A stretch of 64,000 nucleotides of DNA from the NCBI GenBank assembly GCA_964023275.1, contig OZ029927.1:2899715-2963714 (forward strand), written 5' to 3'. Every line of letters starts with the position of its first letter. Within the stretch, counting starts at the first letter, position 1. The DNA is from Norana najaformis (taxonomy: Eukaryota > Annelida > Clitellata > Crassiclitellata > Hormogastridae). The position numbers and the translations under genes were made by a program. The notes below the pieces were generated by a model, which did not search any database, had not been told where the DNA came from, and saw nothing but the letters and a program-made list of their open reading frames with translations. Positions 54,413 through 64,000 of this stretch are shown here, in pieces.

Positions 54413-57400
54413 ATGTTGTTGTTTTGGAAAATTGCCGTTGTCGTCTCCTGCTTTAAACTTCTACTGCTTTATGCTTAGTAAGTCAGCAACATTCCTTGTA
54501 GGCATTCAGTACGTGTGGGGAAATGCTGCCGTGTGTTGTCGTCGGTATCCCTTCGTTTCATGCATAATCGATTTGACAACCCGATGTTCATTGCCAGCAG
54601 TTTCAAATCCAGAAGTGACGCGTGATCCCGCAGGCAGCAAACAAAAGCAGCAATGGATTAAGACCTTTATCTAGGTTTAGTTGTCGTGGTAGGCATCCGG
54701 CAATTGCTTCTCTTCCAGTGATGTGCAGTTGTTACTTCTGTAGTTAACACTAGTAGCTATTTTTAAGTAGTTATAAAGTAGTTAACTAATTCAATGCATT
54801 GGCATCCCTTTCAGGAAAGAATCTGTTTTAAATTGGGGCTGACAGTATATAAAACATTGAATTGCAGCCAACCACAGTACTTAAACTCAATCCTTATTCC
54901 CCAGACATTACTTTATCTCTTATAAAAAATTTAAAATTGACATATCAGTTGCTATTAAAAGGTTCTATGCTACTGCAAACGCCATATTTAGTCACTCGAG
55001 ATTTGTATCTGAATGTGTAAAATTGAGTCTATTATAATCTTTTGTTTTACCAGTGTTAATCTATGCGTTAGAGGCTATAAACATATCAGCAACTCAACTC
55101 CAACAGTTAAATGTATGTTGGAATAATATCTATAGAAAGATTTTCAAGATGCATAAATGGGAATCAGTTAGAAATGTTCAGTACTTTATGGGACGTATGG
55201 ATTTATACATATCATGCATCTGCGAAAAATACATTTTTCTGCTAGGATTTTATTTGGAAGCTATGATAACAGTATTCTCAATACCTGCTGTACAGGAGAT
55301 TATTATAATGATGAAATTTTGCATTTATGTCGTGACTATAACATTGAGTTATCTATGTTGCACCATAGATTGGATGAATTTATGATGATTGATTTTGCTA
55401 AGGGCTGTACTTAAGCCCATTTAATTTTTCTTCCTTTTTTCTTTCTTTTTTGATTGTAGTTGGTTGTACTTTCTGTATTGTCTACCTTCGTGGTGAATAA
55501 ACGTATATATATATATATGTATATATATTAGCTATTCAGCTGTTTCGTCTGATTGCCTTATGTAGTTCTACAAAGAACTAAAACTATTCTTGGAGATCAA
55601 GCTTTATTGGCTGATGGACCAAAATTTTGGAATCTTCTTCCTGCAACTGTTCATTCTGCTCAGACTCTTACATCATTTCATTCTTTGCTGAAGACTTGCC
55701 TTTTCAGCTGACTTATCCATTGTAAGCTGTCTCCCTGTTTTTATGAATTGACCTGGATGTTGACTTGCTTACGGCTTGGTTTTGATGCACCATTAGTTGT
55801 TACCTTGTGCATTAGACACTGGCACTATGGAAGTTGCTAATTACTACTAATAATAATTTTCACCTTTCATGTTGTTATTTTGGAAACTTTAGCAGTTGAT
55901 GGCTTTGATCTGATTTTGACTTTAGCATCTGAAAGTCACTGGATTTGTTATTGATTAACATCAGGACCCTTCAACTTTTTTTACTTGCTTTTTGTGACTG
56001 AATTTCAGCCGATCAACTGACTTTGAGGTCCACAGAAACTGGATGGCTATCGTGCATAGTCTACCACTGGATAAGTGGTATCTTAGCGATATTTCTCAGT
56101 GGACACTTGATTATCCACCATTGTTTGCCTGGATGGAAAAGTGCTTTTCATACGTTGCTGTGCTGGTTGATCCACAGATGTTGGTTCTGACTAATCTCGA
56201 TTATGCCAGTTTTGCAACGATAGCATTCCAGAGAATCTCAGTTATCGTTTCAGATTATGTTCTGATCTATGCCGTCATTGAGTAAGTTGCATTTAGTTTA
56301 TTTTACTTATATGTATCTATGTATCATGCCACTTTTAATCCAGTCTAATCTATTCTAATGACTTCTATAGCACCGTTATCATATTGTACAAGGTATCAGT
56401 CGATGGTCACTTGTAGGCAGAAAGGCATGACTGAAGTAGCAAGAGAAGTCCTATACATTTGATTTATTCATCTAGCGCTTTGTTGTGCTGTCCCTCGAGG
56501 TTCCATGCTTGGTTTTTGTTTACATTATGTACTTTATAATCATTCACTAAGATATCATTTCTATGAAGATGATGCTCAAATTGACATTTCTTTTACCAAT
56601 CTGCTTTGTCAGTCATCTCTACAGCTGTGTTCTACTGCCTTTAAGCCATAACTGATTTATACAAATATCAGCATATAACTCCTGTACTTAAATCTTTGCA
56701 TTGGCTTCCTATTCAAGGATTTGTTTCAAATTGGAGCTTATAGTTTTTAAAACATTCTACTCAGGCAAACCACAATACTTAAAATCATTCCTTATTCCCC
56801 AGACCTATCATTATTCAACAGCTCTTCTGATCATCTTTCTCTGGTTGTGCCAAAAACTAGTTCTTGGTGGATGAGTGTTTTTGGGTGCTGGACCTAAATT
56901 TTGGAACTCTTTTCCTGCAGCTGTTCATCCTGCTCAGTCACTTGTGTCATTTCAGTCTCAACTTAAGACTTACCTTTTCAGTTGGCTTATCTCCACGGGC
57001 TGCCTCTCTGTTTCAACAGACTGACTTTCTGGATATTGATCTGACTGCAGCTTGATTTTGGTGTGCCATTGGTTGATGCCTTACACGTCAGACACCATTG
57101 CTATAGAAGTCGAAAATCACAATTTAGTTATGTTAAATCTATTAGTAATTTGGAATCAGCTTTTATGTTTGTTTATGTGTCATTCTGTAGGTATGCCAAG
57201 CACTCCAAGAGGAAAACAACTAAAGAATCTGACAGTGCTTTTGTTGATCCTGGCCTCATCCTGGTTCTGCTGCTTCTGGCAAATGCTGGTCTTCTGATAA
57301 TTGATCGTATTCTTGACAGTGTGGTGCAGTAATTTGTGGTCAGAATGTTAGCAAGCACTCCAGAGGTTGAGGTTTTGAGTCCTTGTCAGGTCGAAAAGTT

Positions 57401-60400
57401 TGTTGAGAACTTTTGTCTCCTTTTGCCCTGGTTAGTAACTGGGTTTATTGTATAAAGCTGATGGGCTACAAAATTGTGAAGGTGAGGGCAAGTCACCATA
57501 TTCACATGCCAATGCTGATTAAATTACTGGGGCACGGTCGCTGAATGGCTAGAGTGTTCAGTTTGTAAAGTGGAGAGTACGGGTTTCAAGCCTCCTCTGA
57601 AATGGTTACTGAATAGGGTCCTTGAGCAAGTCCTTCACTCACAGTTGCTCAAATGCCGTTGATTGAATGCTTAAACATTAGATAGTGGCTATTAAAAAAT
57701 GCATAAATAATAATTTGCTAGCTGTTTGTTCCTATCAGGTTAGAATAAGGAGCTGATGCGATGCACCTTATCTTATGTACATCCCTTGGAGGACAAATGT
57801 TGATGGAACAATAGTGTAAAAAATGAGCAAATTACCTGACTGTTGGAATGTGCTTAAGCAATTGGAAAAATCTGAACAACTTATCTAGCAAGCTAAAAGC
57901 AAAAGCGTTCTTTGTGTTTGACCTTAACCGTAATGTGAAGATATTCACTTTCAGTACAATGGCATACTCTTCGGAATTCTAATTCTTTCCATCTTACGAC
58001 TATATCAGGTTAGAGTGCAACTTTTATATTATTTATCCATTTAAGAATTGGCCATATCCATTATTTAACACTTACAGTTGACACTGTAAAGCACCCTTGA
58101 AGTAGTTTGGTACTTGTGATGCTGTATGAATTGTTGTTATTACATTACGTTGGCTTTTAGTGTAGTGAGTAGTGTAATCTAATAAGGAGTTCATGATGTG
58201 CCAAAGTGTTGCTATAGAGTGCACTACATCCAGTTAATGCTTGTTCATCTGTGATCTTATGAATATTTAGTAATGCTGTAATGGGTTGAAAATGATGGGT
58301 ACATGATGTTTGGGTGTCATCATTTAGTTGCCAACACTGTTTGGGCACCGGTGCTGTTTGGGCACTTACCAGTTTGTGTGGTGCCGCAATGCAATGCATT
58401 TTATCATTTTGCTTATAAGCCCAAATTTAGACTTGCAAATAATCTCAGTAGCATTACACAGTAGAACACAAAACAGAACAAAATATATCTTATATGACTA
58501 ATGTTCGTTCATTAATCAGTTAGGCCTAGTAAATCTCCTATGTCATTTGAGGAGCATAGAGGAGGCGCTCATTTCCTTTTCTTTGACCCTTGTGGCAGCA
58601 GTGGATGAATCCCATGATCCTGGAGACAGAGCCAGTGCATTGCAGGACTTGCCATAGTTAGGCCTAGACTGCTCTAATATATATTTATTTGATCAGTTTC
58701 TCAATTTTGGTACATATGTAAAACTTGTTAGAGCTTATATCTGAACCTTTCAGTATTTTCATTTTTTTTAATCCTAGAAAAAGTTGTATATAAACAACTG
58801 TACTACTTTCTAACTGCTAATATACCCAGTATGGCTTGCTAAGATGATAATCAATTTAGGCAGCAGTGGTGAAGGATTGCATCCGATAAATTGAATAATT
58901 AGCAGGGTCGAGGCCATGTGGTTGCTATATAAAACCTTGTACATTTACTAAAATGAATAAATTCTGACTGCTACTGACGATGTAACTTACCACTGGAATT
59001 TCTTTTGCCCTTTGTGTGGTTTTGAATAAACCAAATCACTTTATTTTGCTTAAAAATTGGAATATTATGGCATTAGAAGTCTTGCTGCAAACTAATTTAA
59101 TAACTATTTGAAAACTTCATTTCACCATGATGCTTGGGGCTATTGTATATCTAACTGAGTAACTATCAAGAATTTGGTGTGCTTCTGATGCTCAAACGTC
59201 TTCCTGTCCAAACATCCTGATGCTCTAACTTCCTAGCGCCCATATCCTTCTTCTCAGTCAGTTAGCACCCAAATGAACTGTGCCCAAATGTCCTGATGCC
59301 CAGACGGTGGTTTCCAGATGTCCTGCTTCTAGAAGTGACTACTGCAAACATGTGCCATGCACATGTGTAGGTACAAACTGATGAAATCCTCTAGATATTT
59401 GGTAGTTGACACTGCATTCAAATACCATGGCATATAGTTGATATGATTGACTGTTATAGGATCGTCATTTTGAGGGAGCATTCTGGTTTGCACTCCTGCT
59501 CAACATGAAGCACATCTATCTTTACATTGCACCAGCTTATGGCATCTACCTGTTACGGAATGCCTGCTTCCTAAGCACTCCAGGTAGTCCTTATCAACAG
59601 TTACTTTGGCTGTCTTTTCATTATCATCGGCATTGGGCTTGTTTGCTATCCCCTTAGCAAGTACATGCTACATGTAATTATATTCAGGTCATTTTAGTAC
59701 AGAGTGTTGTTAGAATTGTAATAAAATTTTGTGTTACCCTTGAGGCAGGATACAGATGACCTGCAAAGTTTTTTTATAACTACTACTACATCTACTTACT
59801 GAATCATATACCATCAGTGTCACTTGTAAGTCCCACATGGCTTCAAAATCCCAAAATTTGTAAGACAAGGAGGAATCATAGCTTGAGGAAATTACCTGGT
59901 TTTGAAATGACATCACTATCTTGTATATGTATTTATCAATGGTGTTACCATCTGATCTCAGTAAATGTCTTGATCACAGAATTCTTTTGGCCAGGCTTCC
60001 AATACAGCTTGCTTCCATTGTATGAAAATGCAGTATAATTGAAGTGCTGTTTCTTGTCTACAGGTGGTCAGATCATCTGGAAATCATTTTCTCTGAGGAG
60101 ATGTTTTCTTTTGGCTACAATTGTTTTGCTTGTCTTTTCCGTCTCATTTGGTCCTTTCATTTTGAAGGTAAATATAATTTTACAGGTCTCTCTCTCTGTT
60201 GGTGCTTGCAGGCTGTAATGGGAGACCCAACTGTACCATTTTCTAGTTGCAGATTAACTTTTTTGAAAGTAAACAAATTTTTCTTCAGTTTACATTTCTT
60301 TGAAGAGGGTTATGTGACTTTGACAGTCTAAATCATGTGTTCCTGGGCCTGCTATAATCATATTAAGTTTTTCCCTATTCATTATTTCTAATCTCAAAAG

Positions 60401-63400
60401 GATTGATACTCCATGGAGTAGCAGATGAAGTCTAGAACTTATGCTTCTTGGTTGCAAGTTAAGTCACAAACTGTGTTGCTGAATTAGTGATAATAATTAT
60501 TAAAATTATATTATTGATAAACTGGCATTTGTCAGACCTATTTCAGGGTAAAAGTTTATTTAGCCTAATTTTATTTTGTTTAGCTGCCTTTTTGTGAGCA
60601 TTATAATTCCCTTTGTAGGGTCAGTTGTTTCAGGTCCTGTCCCGACTTTTTCCATTTAAACGAGGACTTTGTCATGCGTATTGGGCTCCAAATTTCTGGG
60701 CTCTGTACAACGTTCTGGACAAAGGTTTAGCATTTGCAGGTTGGCAGTTTAACTCGGTTATCAGTGACAGATCATGAGATTTGTATTTGCACACTGTGAC
60801 ATCCCATTTTAACAGAACATAGATATATCAGAAGTAAGTTCCTGTTAACTCTCAGCAGGCAACATTCTCTTTGCTTGTTAAAACTCATTTTAGCCATGTT
60901 CCCAGCACTTTTGAGGGGTTCCTAAAATGCACTCTGTTAAAATTCATATACGTACATACATACATACAAATGCTAAGTGCTTGGTTACATGCATGCACAG
61001 AAACTGCTCAGAAGTATGATCATGGTGTTGAGGTGTCTTTTGGAACTGAAGTGCAAATGCAACTACAGAAATCTAAGAACAGGATGCACACTTTGTAATC
61101 CCCCAGCTTGCTTTGATACTCATTTACCAGCCCTAATTTTTGCATATAAGATCAGTCGTCCTTGTATGTATGTATGTATGTATCACTAAATTTGTAAAGT
61201 GTCTTTTAAGGCACTGCAGCATGGCTACCTAATGAACTCTAAAGAGGAATATCATGAGACGGGCAGAAAATGTTTGTACTAACCCATGCCTGAGATTCAG
61301 GTTTACTGACTTTGAACACATAATAGGTGCTTTAATAAAATGAATGAGTAAACTGGAAACTTAATTTCATTATGCTTGCCAGCATCATCTCTGCAGCTTC
61401 AAATCAAATATTAATTTTTTAAATATATCCTAAAGAAATAAGATATAAAAAGACATAAAACTTGCAAGAAAAAGAGCTATTATTTTTATTATTATTTCTT
61501 TCTTTTGTTTTATAAAATTTTCAGAAAATACAAAATTTTTACGATTTCGTGGTTTCTTCGTCAAGGTCTTGTTTCAGTTTGTCATTCTACTTCTCCAGTT
61601 TATCTTGTGCTTTTGTGACATCTTTGTCTTCTACTGATGATCTTTTTTGTTTTTTTGTTTTTCCTAGGCAAGCGCATGAATCTTGTGCCATCCAGTTTGT
61701 CATCAGCTTCCATGACAGGTGGACTCGTTCAAGAATTTGAACACAGCATCTTACCAACAGTTAAACCTATTCATACATTCCTACTTACCATCTTATCAAT
61801 GTTGGTAAGTTTGTACATACTTCATGGTGATATTGGTCTTGTATGCCAAAATAAGCTTGTATGTGTGGTTTTTCGCTAACAGCATCCACTGTCGGGCCCT
61901 TTATTCACTTTAGTAATATAATGTAACAAGCATGGCAAAACTGCAGTACACCATAACTTTTAAACAAATATGGAAAATCAATCTCTAAAAAAGCTATAGT
62001 TAATTGTCATTTAGATATCCTGAATGAAATACAAACATGATGGCAGCCTGACAGTTTTTCTGGCATACTATATGACTCCACAAAAATGTTATATGGTCAA
62101 GAATGCACTGAAATTGAAACTCGTCCATGTTTTCATTTTAAGATGCCTGTCAAGCCACCTTTTAAGGGTAAGTTAAAGTGTCTGTATAAGCAATAAGCCT
62201 AAGGCTATGCAACTACTGGACAGCCTTTCTCTAAAAGTTTAATGGCTGGGCATTGAATTGCCAATTTCACAAGGTGCAATTGCTTTCAAAACCCAGATGC
62301 AGATACAAAAGGCAACTGCATTAACAATCTACCACTGTGCCAACCACCTGCTTTGAATACACTAAGACTTTTACACATAAAAACCCAAACTTTGCCTTAA
62401 AGAGCCTGTAGCATTTGCAGGGGGCCTGAAATTGTGTAATTTGTTTTAGTTTTATCTCTGCAAATGACCTAATCTGGGGTTTGTTTGTAGCCTGTTGTGA
62501 TTCGTACTTGGTTCTGTTATCGAGGAATCAGTGGCTTCATCCAGTGTGTGACTTTATGTGCATTCAGCGCATTCATGTTTGGTTGGCATGTTCATGAAAA
62601 AGCCATTCTTCTTATTATCGTTCCTTTAACGTAAGCCTGTTCTCTCTTCCTTTTAACATTTAGGAAATCATTTATTTAAAGTTTATTCAAATTACGTAGT
62701 TCTTTTCAAAAAGGCTGCTTGTGCGGATGGTGAATGCTGCTAGACAAAGTACAACACCTGATACTTGAACCCATGAAACATGCTTACAGCACTAACACTA
62801 CTGCTAAGGGTATATGTAATTGGACTGGTATCATACCTGAGCCTAAACACCAACACTTACACTTGCAGCTAGGACATGCAGAATCATTTAGCACTTTGTT
62901 TATCTAGAATTTTTGCGCACCTGCCGGTGTTCTGGCCAAACATAACAGCTGCAAAGACCAAATGCAACCATTGCAGAGGTTTGGCAGTAGAGCCACTGAC
63001 ACCAGAAGTAGCAGAAGCTTTTTGTCTCTAACAGATGACACCTTGTCAGTGTTTCTACTACATTATGACACAAATGAAAATGTGAAGTATTTTGACATTA
63101 TATAGCTTAAAACGTAGTAAATGTACACAAACATTTTTATGACCAGCATGTTTGCTTGTAGTTTACTGGCTTTGGAAAAGAAAACGTGGGCCAAAGTCTT
63201 TCTTCTCCTGTCTACTGTTGGCCACTATTCACTCTTTCCACTCATATACACTACAGCAGGTGACATCTTTAGACACAACGCTGCAGTGCTCATTTGGCTG
63301 CTTAAATATAAAATCATGTGTAATGTAACATAGAAAGTTATGGCTTTTTCTTAGTTAAAACACTCGATTCACTTTGTCTAAGGAATTAAGTAAATCAAGT

Positions 63401-63879
63401 TTGCAGTAGCTGTGAATGATGTAGCAGTGACATTAAATGAAAGCAGTGAATAAAATAATTTTGATTGAAACAGTTTCTGTATAGATTTGTCTACATCATG
63501 TATGTAATATGTTGCATCGATTTGTGGCATGTGATAGCAGATTAAATATTGATTTCATGGCATTAGTCTTCAGCTTTTCTGTGTTTATAATGAGTGCAGA
63601 AAACAACATTTCAGCTTTTTTAATTTTGCATATGTCACCATTTTTGCCCAGGTACAACAAATCTAAATGTTAGGAAATTTATTTCAGAGCCTAATTGGGA
63701 CTTAAAACTTGCATAATTGAGCTTTTGAACCTATAAATTTACACTTAAGAACGTGGTTCATTTTGACTACTTATTCTTACAATTCATGATGTATGTGTGT
63801 TTACAGAGAGTCCGATAAAATACGGTCTTTTCCTCATCTATGCAATATTTGCTTTCTATTCGGTTGGAAATGTGCATTC
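54413..63879 (+). CDS. ALG8: Dolichyl-P-Glc:Glc1Man9GlcNAc2-PP-dolichol alpha-1,3-glucosyltransferase (C-terminus outside window)
   Basis: ALG8 adds the second glucose to the lipid-linked N-glycan precursor in the ER lumen, using dolichyl-phosphate glucose. Eleven exons, plus: 54413-54477, 56009-56281, 57191-57306, 57941-58008, 59460-59583, 60064-60167, 60619-60724, 61668-61804, 62491-62630, 63162-63259, 63807-63879. All phases agree, giving about 434 residues against 526 in human. The protein is hydrophobic and multi-pass. It opens with an N-terminal membrane helix ([20 protein letters not shown]). The luminal family motif [18 protein letters not shown] is in exon 2, followed by [67 protein letters not shown] and GHYSLFPL. 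These match ALG8 rather than ALG6 ([11 protein letters not shown]). Introns 1 and 2 carry LINE debris. The last donor is at 63880. Confidence 0.95.
54785..55860 (+). mobile_element. LINE-A copy split by a second LINE (nested insertion)
   Basis: The 5' part of LINE-A (54785-54905: [20 protein letters not shown], then [12 protein letters not shown]) and its 3' part (55540-55860: [20 protein letters not shown], then the CATTAGACACTGGCACTATG tail and (TAA)n) flank an unrelated fragment. Compare the less interrupted copy at 56650-57112, where the two parts are continuous. Confidence 0.75.
54905..55530 (+). mobile_element. LINE-B fragment inserted in LINE-A
   Basis: An RT C-terminal remnant, [20 protein letters not shown], then [20 protein letters not shown]. 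It is followed by a T-rich 3' UTR, AATAAA at 55496-55501 and a (TA)n tail. It differs from LINE-A in sequence and tail type. Confidence 0.7.
56335..56430 (-). repeat. LINE-A terminal fragment
   Basis: Inverse of the CATCGACTGATACCTTG...GTGCTATAGAAGTCATTAGA terminus, in ALG8 intron 2. Confidence 0.5.
56650..57112 (+). mobile_element. LINE-A 3' fragment in ALG8 intron 2
   Basis: It opens with [11 protein letters not shown]-like coding, then [29 protein letters not shown] and QLKTYLFSW. It ends with GGTTGATGCCTTACACGTCA, GACACCATTGCTATAGAAGT. Dead, frameshifted. Confidence 0.75.
57532..57705 (+). repeat. tRNA-headed SINE, family 2
   Basis: The tRNA-like head has A box TGGCTAGAGTG and B box GGTTTCAAGCC. 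The body CTCCTCTGAAATGGTTACTG, GTCCTTGAGCAAGTCCTTCA follows. The acceptor stem does not pair, so it is not a working tRNA gene. Confidence 0.7.
58555..58660 (-). repeat. SINE family 1, partial copy 6
   Basis: GAGGCGCTCATTTCCTTTTC, GATGAATCCCATGATCCTGG, CCAGTGCATTGCAGGACTTG match the family's 3' body, read on the minus strand. Confidence 0.65.
58855..58950 (+). repeat. Repeat family 3 copy
   Basis: GGCAGCAGTGGTGAAGGATT, GCAGGGTCGAGGCCATGTGG, TTGCTATATAAAACC, TGTACATTTACT. Confidence 0.65.
60890..60970 (+). repeat. Retroposon-like 3' tail with (ATAC)n
   Basis: GGGGTTCCTAAAATGCACTC, then CATATACGTACATACATAC, in an ALG8 intron; same terminus as 38510-38578. Confidence 0.4.
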
Positions 63880-64000
63880 GTAAGTAACAAACACACTTCT
63901 TATTTTTGAATTCTAAATGTTTTCAGTGACATTTTGGCAAAGTGCAGTGAATATTCAGATAAATTTACATTCATCATGATCCATGGGCCGAGAGCCCGTA

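Noticed and set aside
57532-57610. Possible tRNA gene
   Set aside because: A and B boxes are present but the acceptor stem does not pair and a SINE body follows.

Overview
This is nuclear DNA from an animal, almost certainly an invertebrate. The genes are split by AT-rich introns with GT-AG borders. The proteins are metazoan (PRKDC, PHF20 and ALG8 orthologues, C2H2 zinc-finger proteins, protamine-like proteins). Much of the rest is interspersed repeats: non-LTR retrotransposons, tRNA-headed SINEs, inverted-repeat DNA elements and microsatellites. I see no bacterial operons, rRNA or functional tRNA genes. The sequence alone does not let me name the phylum. All homology calls come from recognising protein families by eye; no search was run.

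Layout. (1) 1-11.1 kb, minus strand: the first nine coding exons of PRKDC (DNA-PKcs), start codon at 10846 and the gene running off the left edge. Intron 2 holds a decayed RTE-type LINE whose 3' end runs into a roughly 660-bp (CAGG)n array, which is (CCTG)n on the PRKDC sense strand. (2) 11.1-17.7 kb: no gene recognised; two inverted-repeat elements, a LINE 3' fragment and a SINE. (3) 17.7-27.4 kb, minus: two tandem paralogous C2H2 zinc-finger genes (7 and 6 fingers), each with a similar upstream region about 2.5 and 1.9 kb away. (4) 28-30.9 kb, minus: two tandem genes for small, very arginine/serine-rich proteins with an acidic leader, like sperm nuclear basic proteins. The first has a CRE (TGACGTCA) and a TATA box. 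(5) 32.2-36.8 kb, minus: a 5'-truncated R2-clade retrotransposon, then a 5'-truncated jockey/CR1-type LINE with a damaged RT motif A and one nonsense codon. (6) 37.8-52.4 kb, minus: a complete PHF20/PHF20L1-type gene in 16 coding exons (about 1,078 aa) with tandem Tudor-like domains, a C2H2 finger, a PHD finger and the conserved C-terminal helix. (7) 54.4 kb to the end, plus: 11 exons of ALG8, divergent from PHF20, with the C-terminus beyond the window.

The host genes form no single pathway: DNA double-strand-break repair (PRKDC), MOF-NSL chromatin reading (PHF20), N-glycan precursor assembly (ALG8), probable sperm chromatin packing (the basic protein pair) and probable DNA binding (the zinc-finger pair). 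Exon borders were set by GT/AG sites, by reading-phase agreement across every junction, and by alignment with remembered human family members. The combined PHF20 exon lengths come to exactly 1,079 codons.
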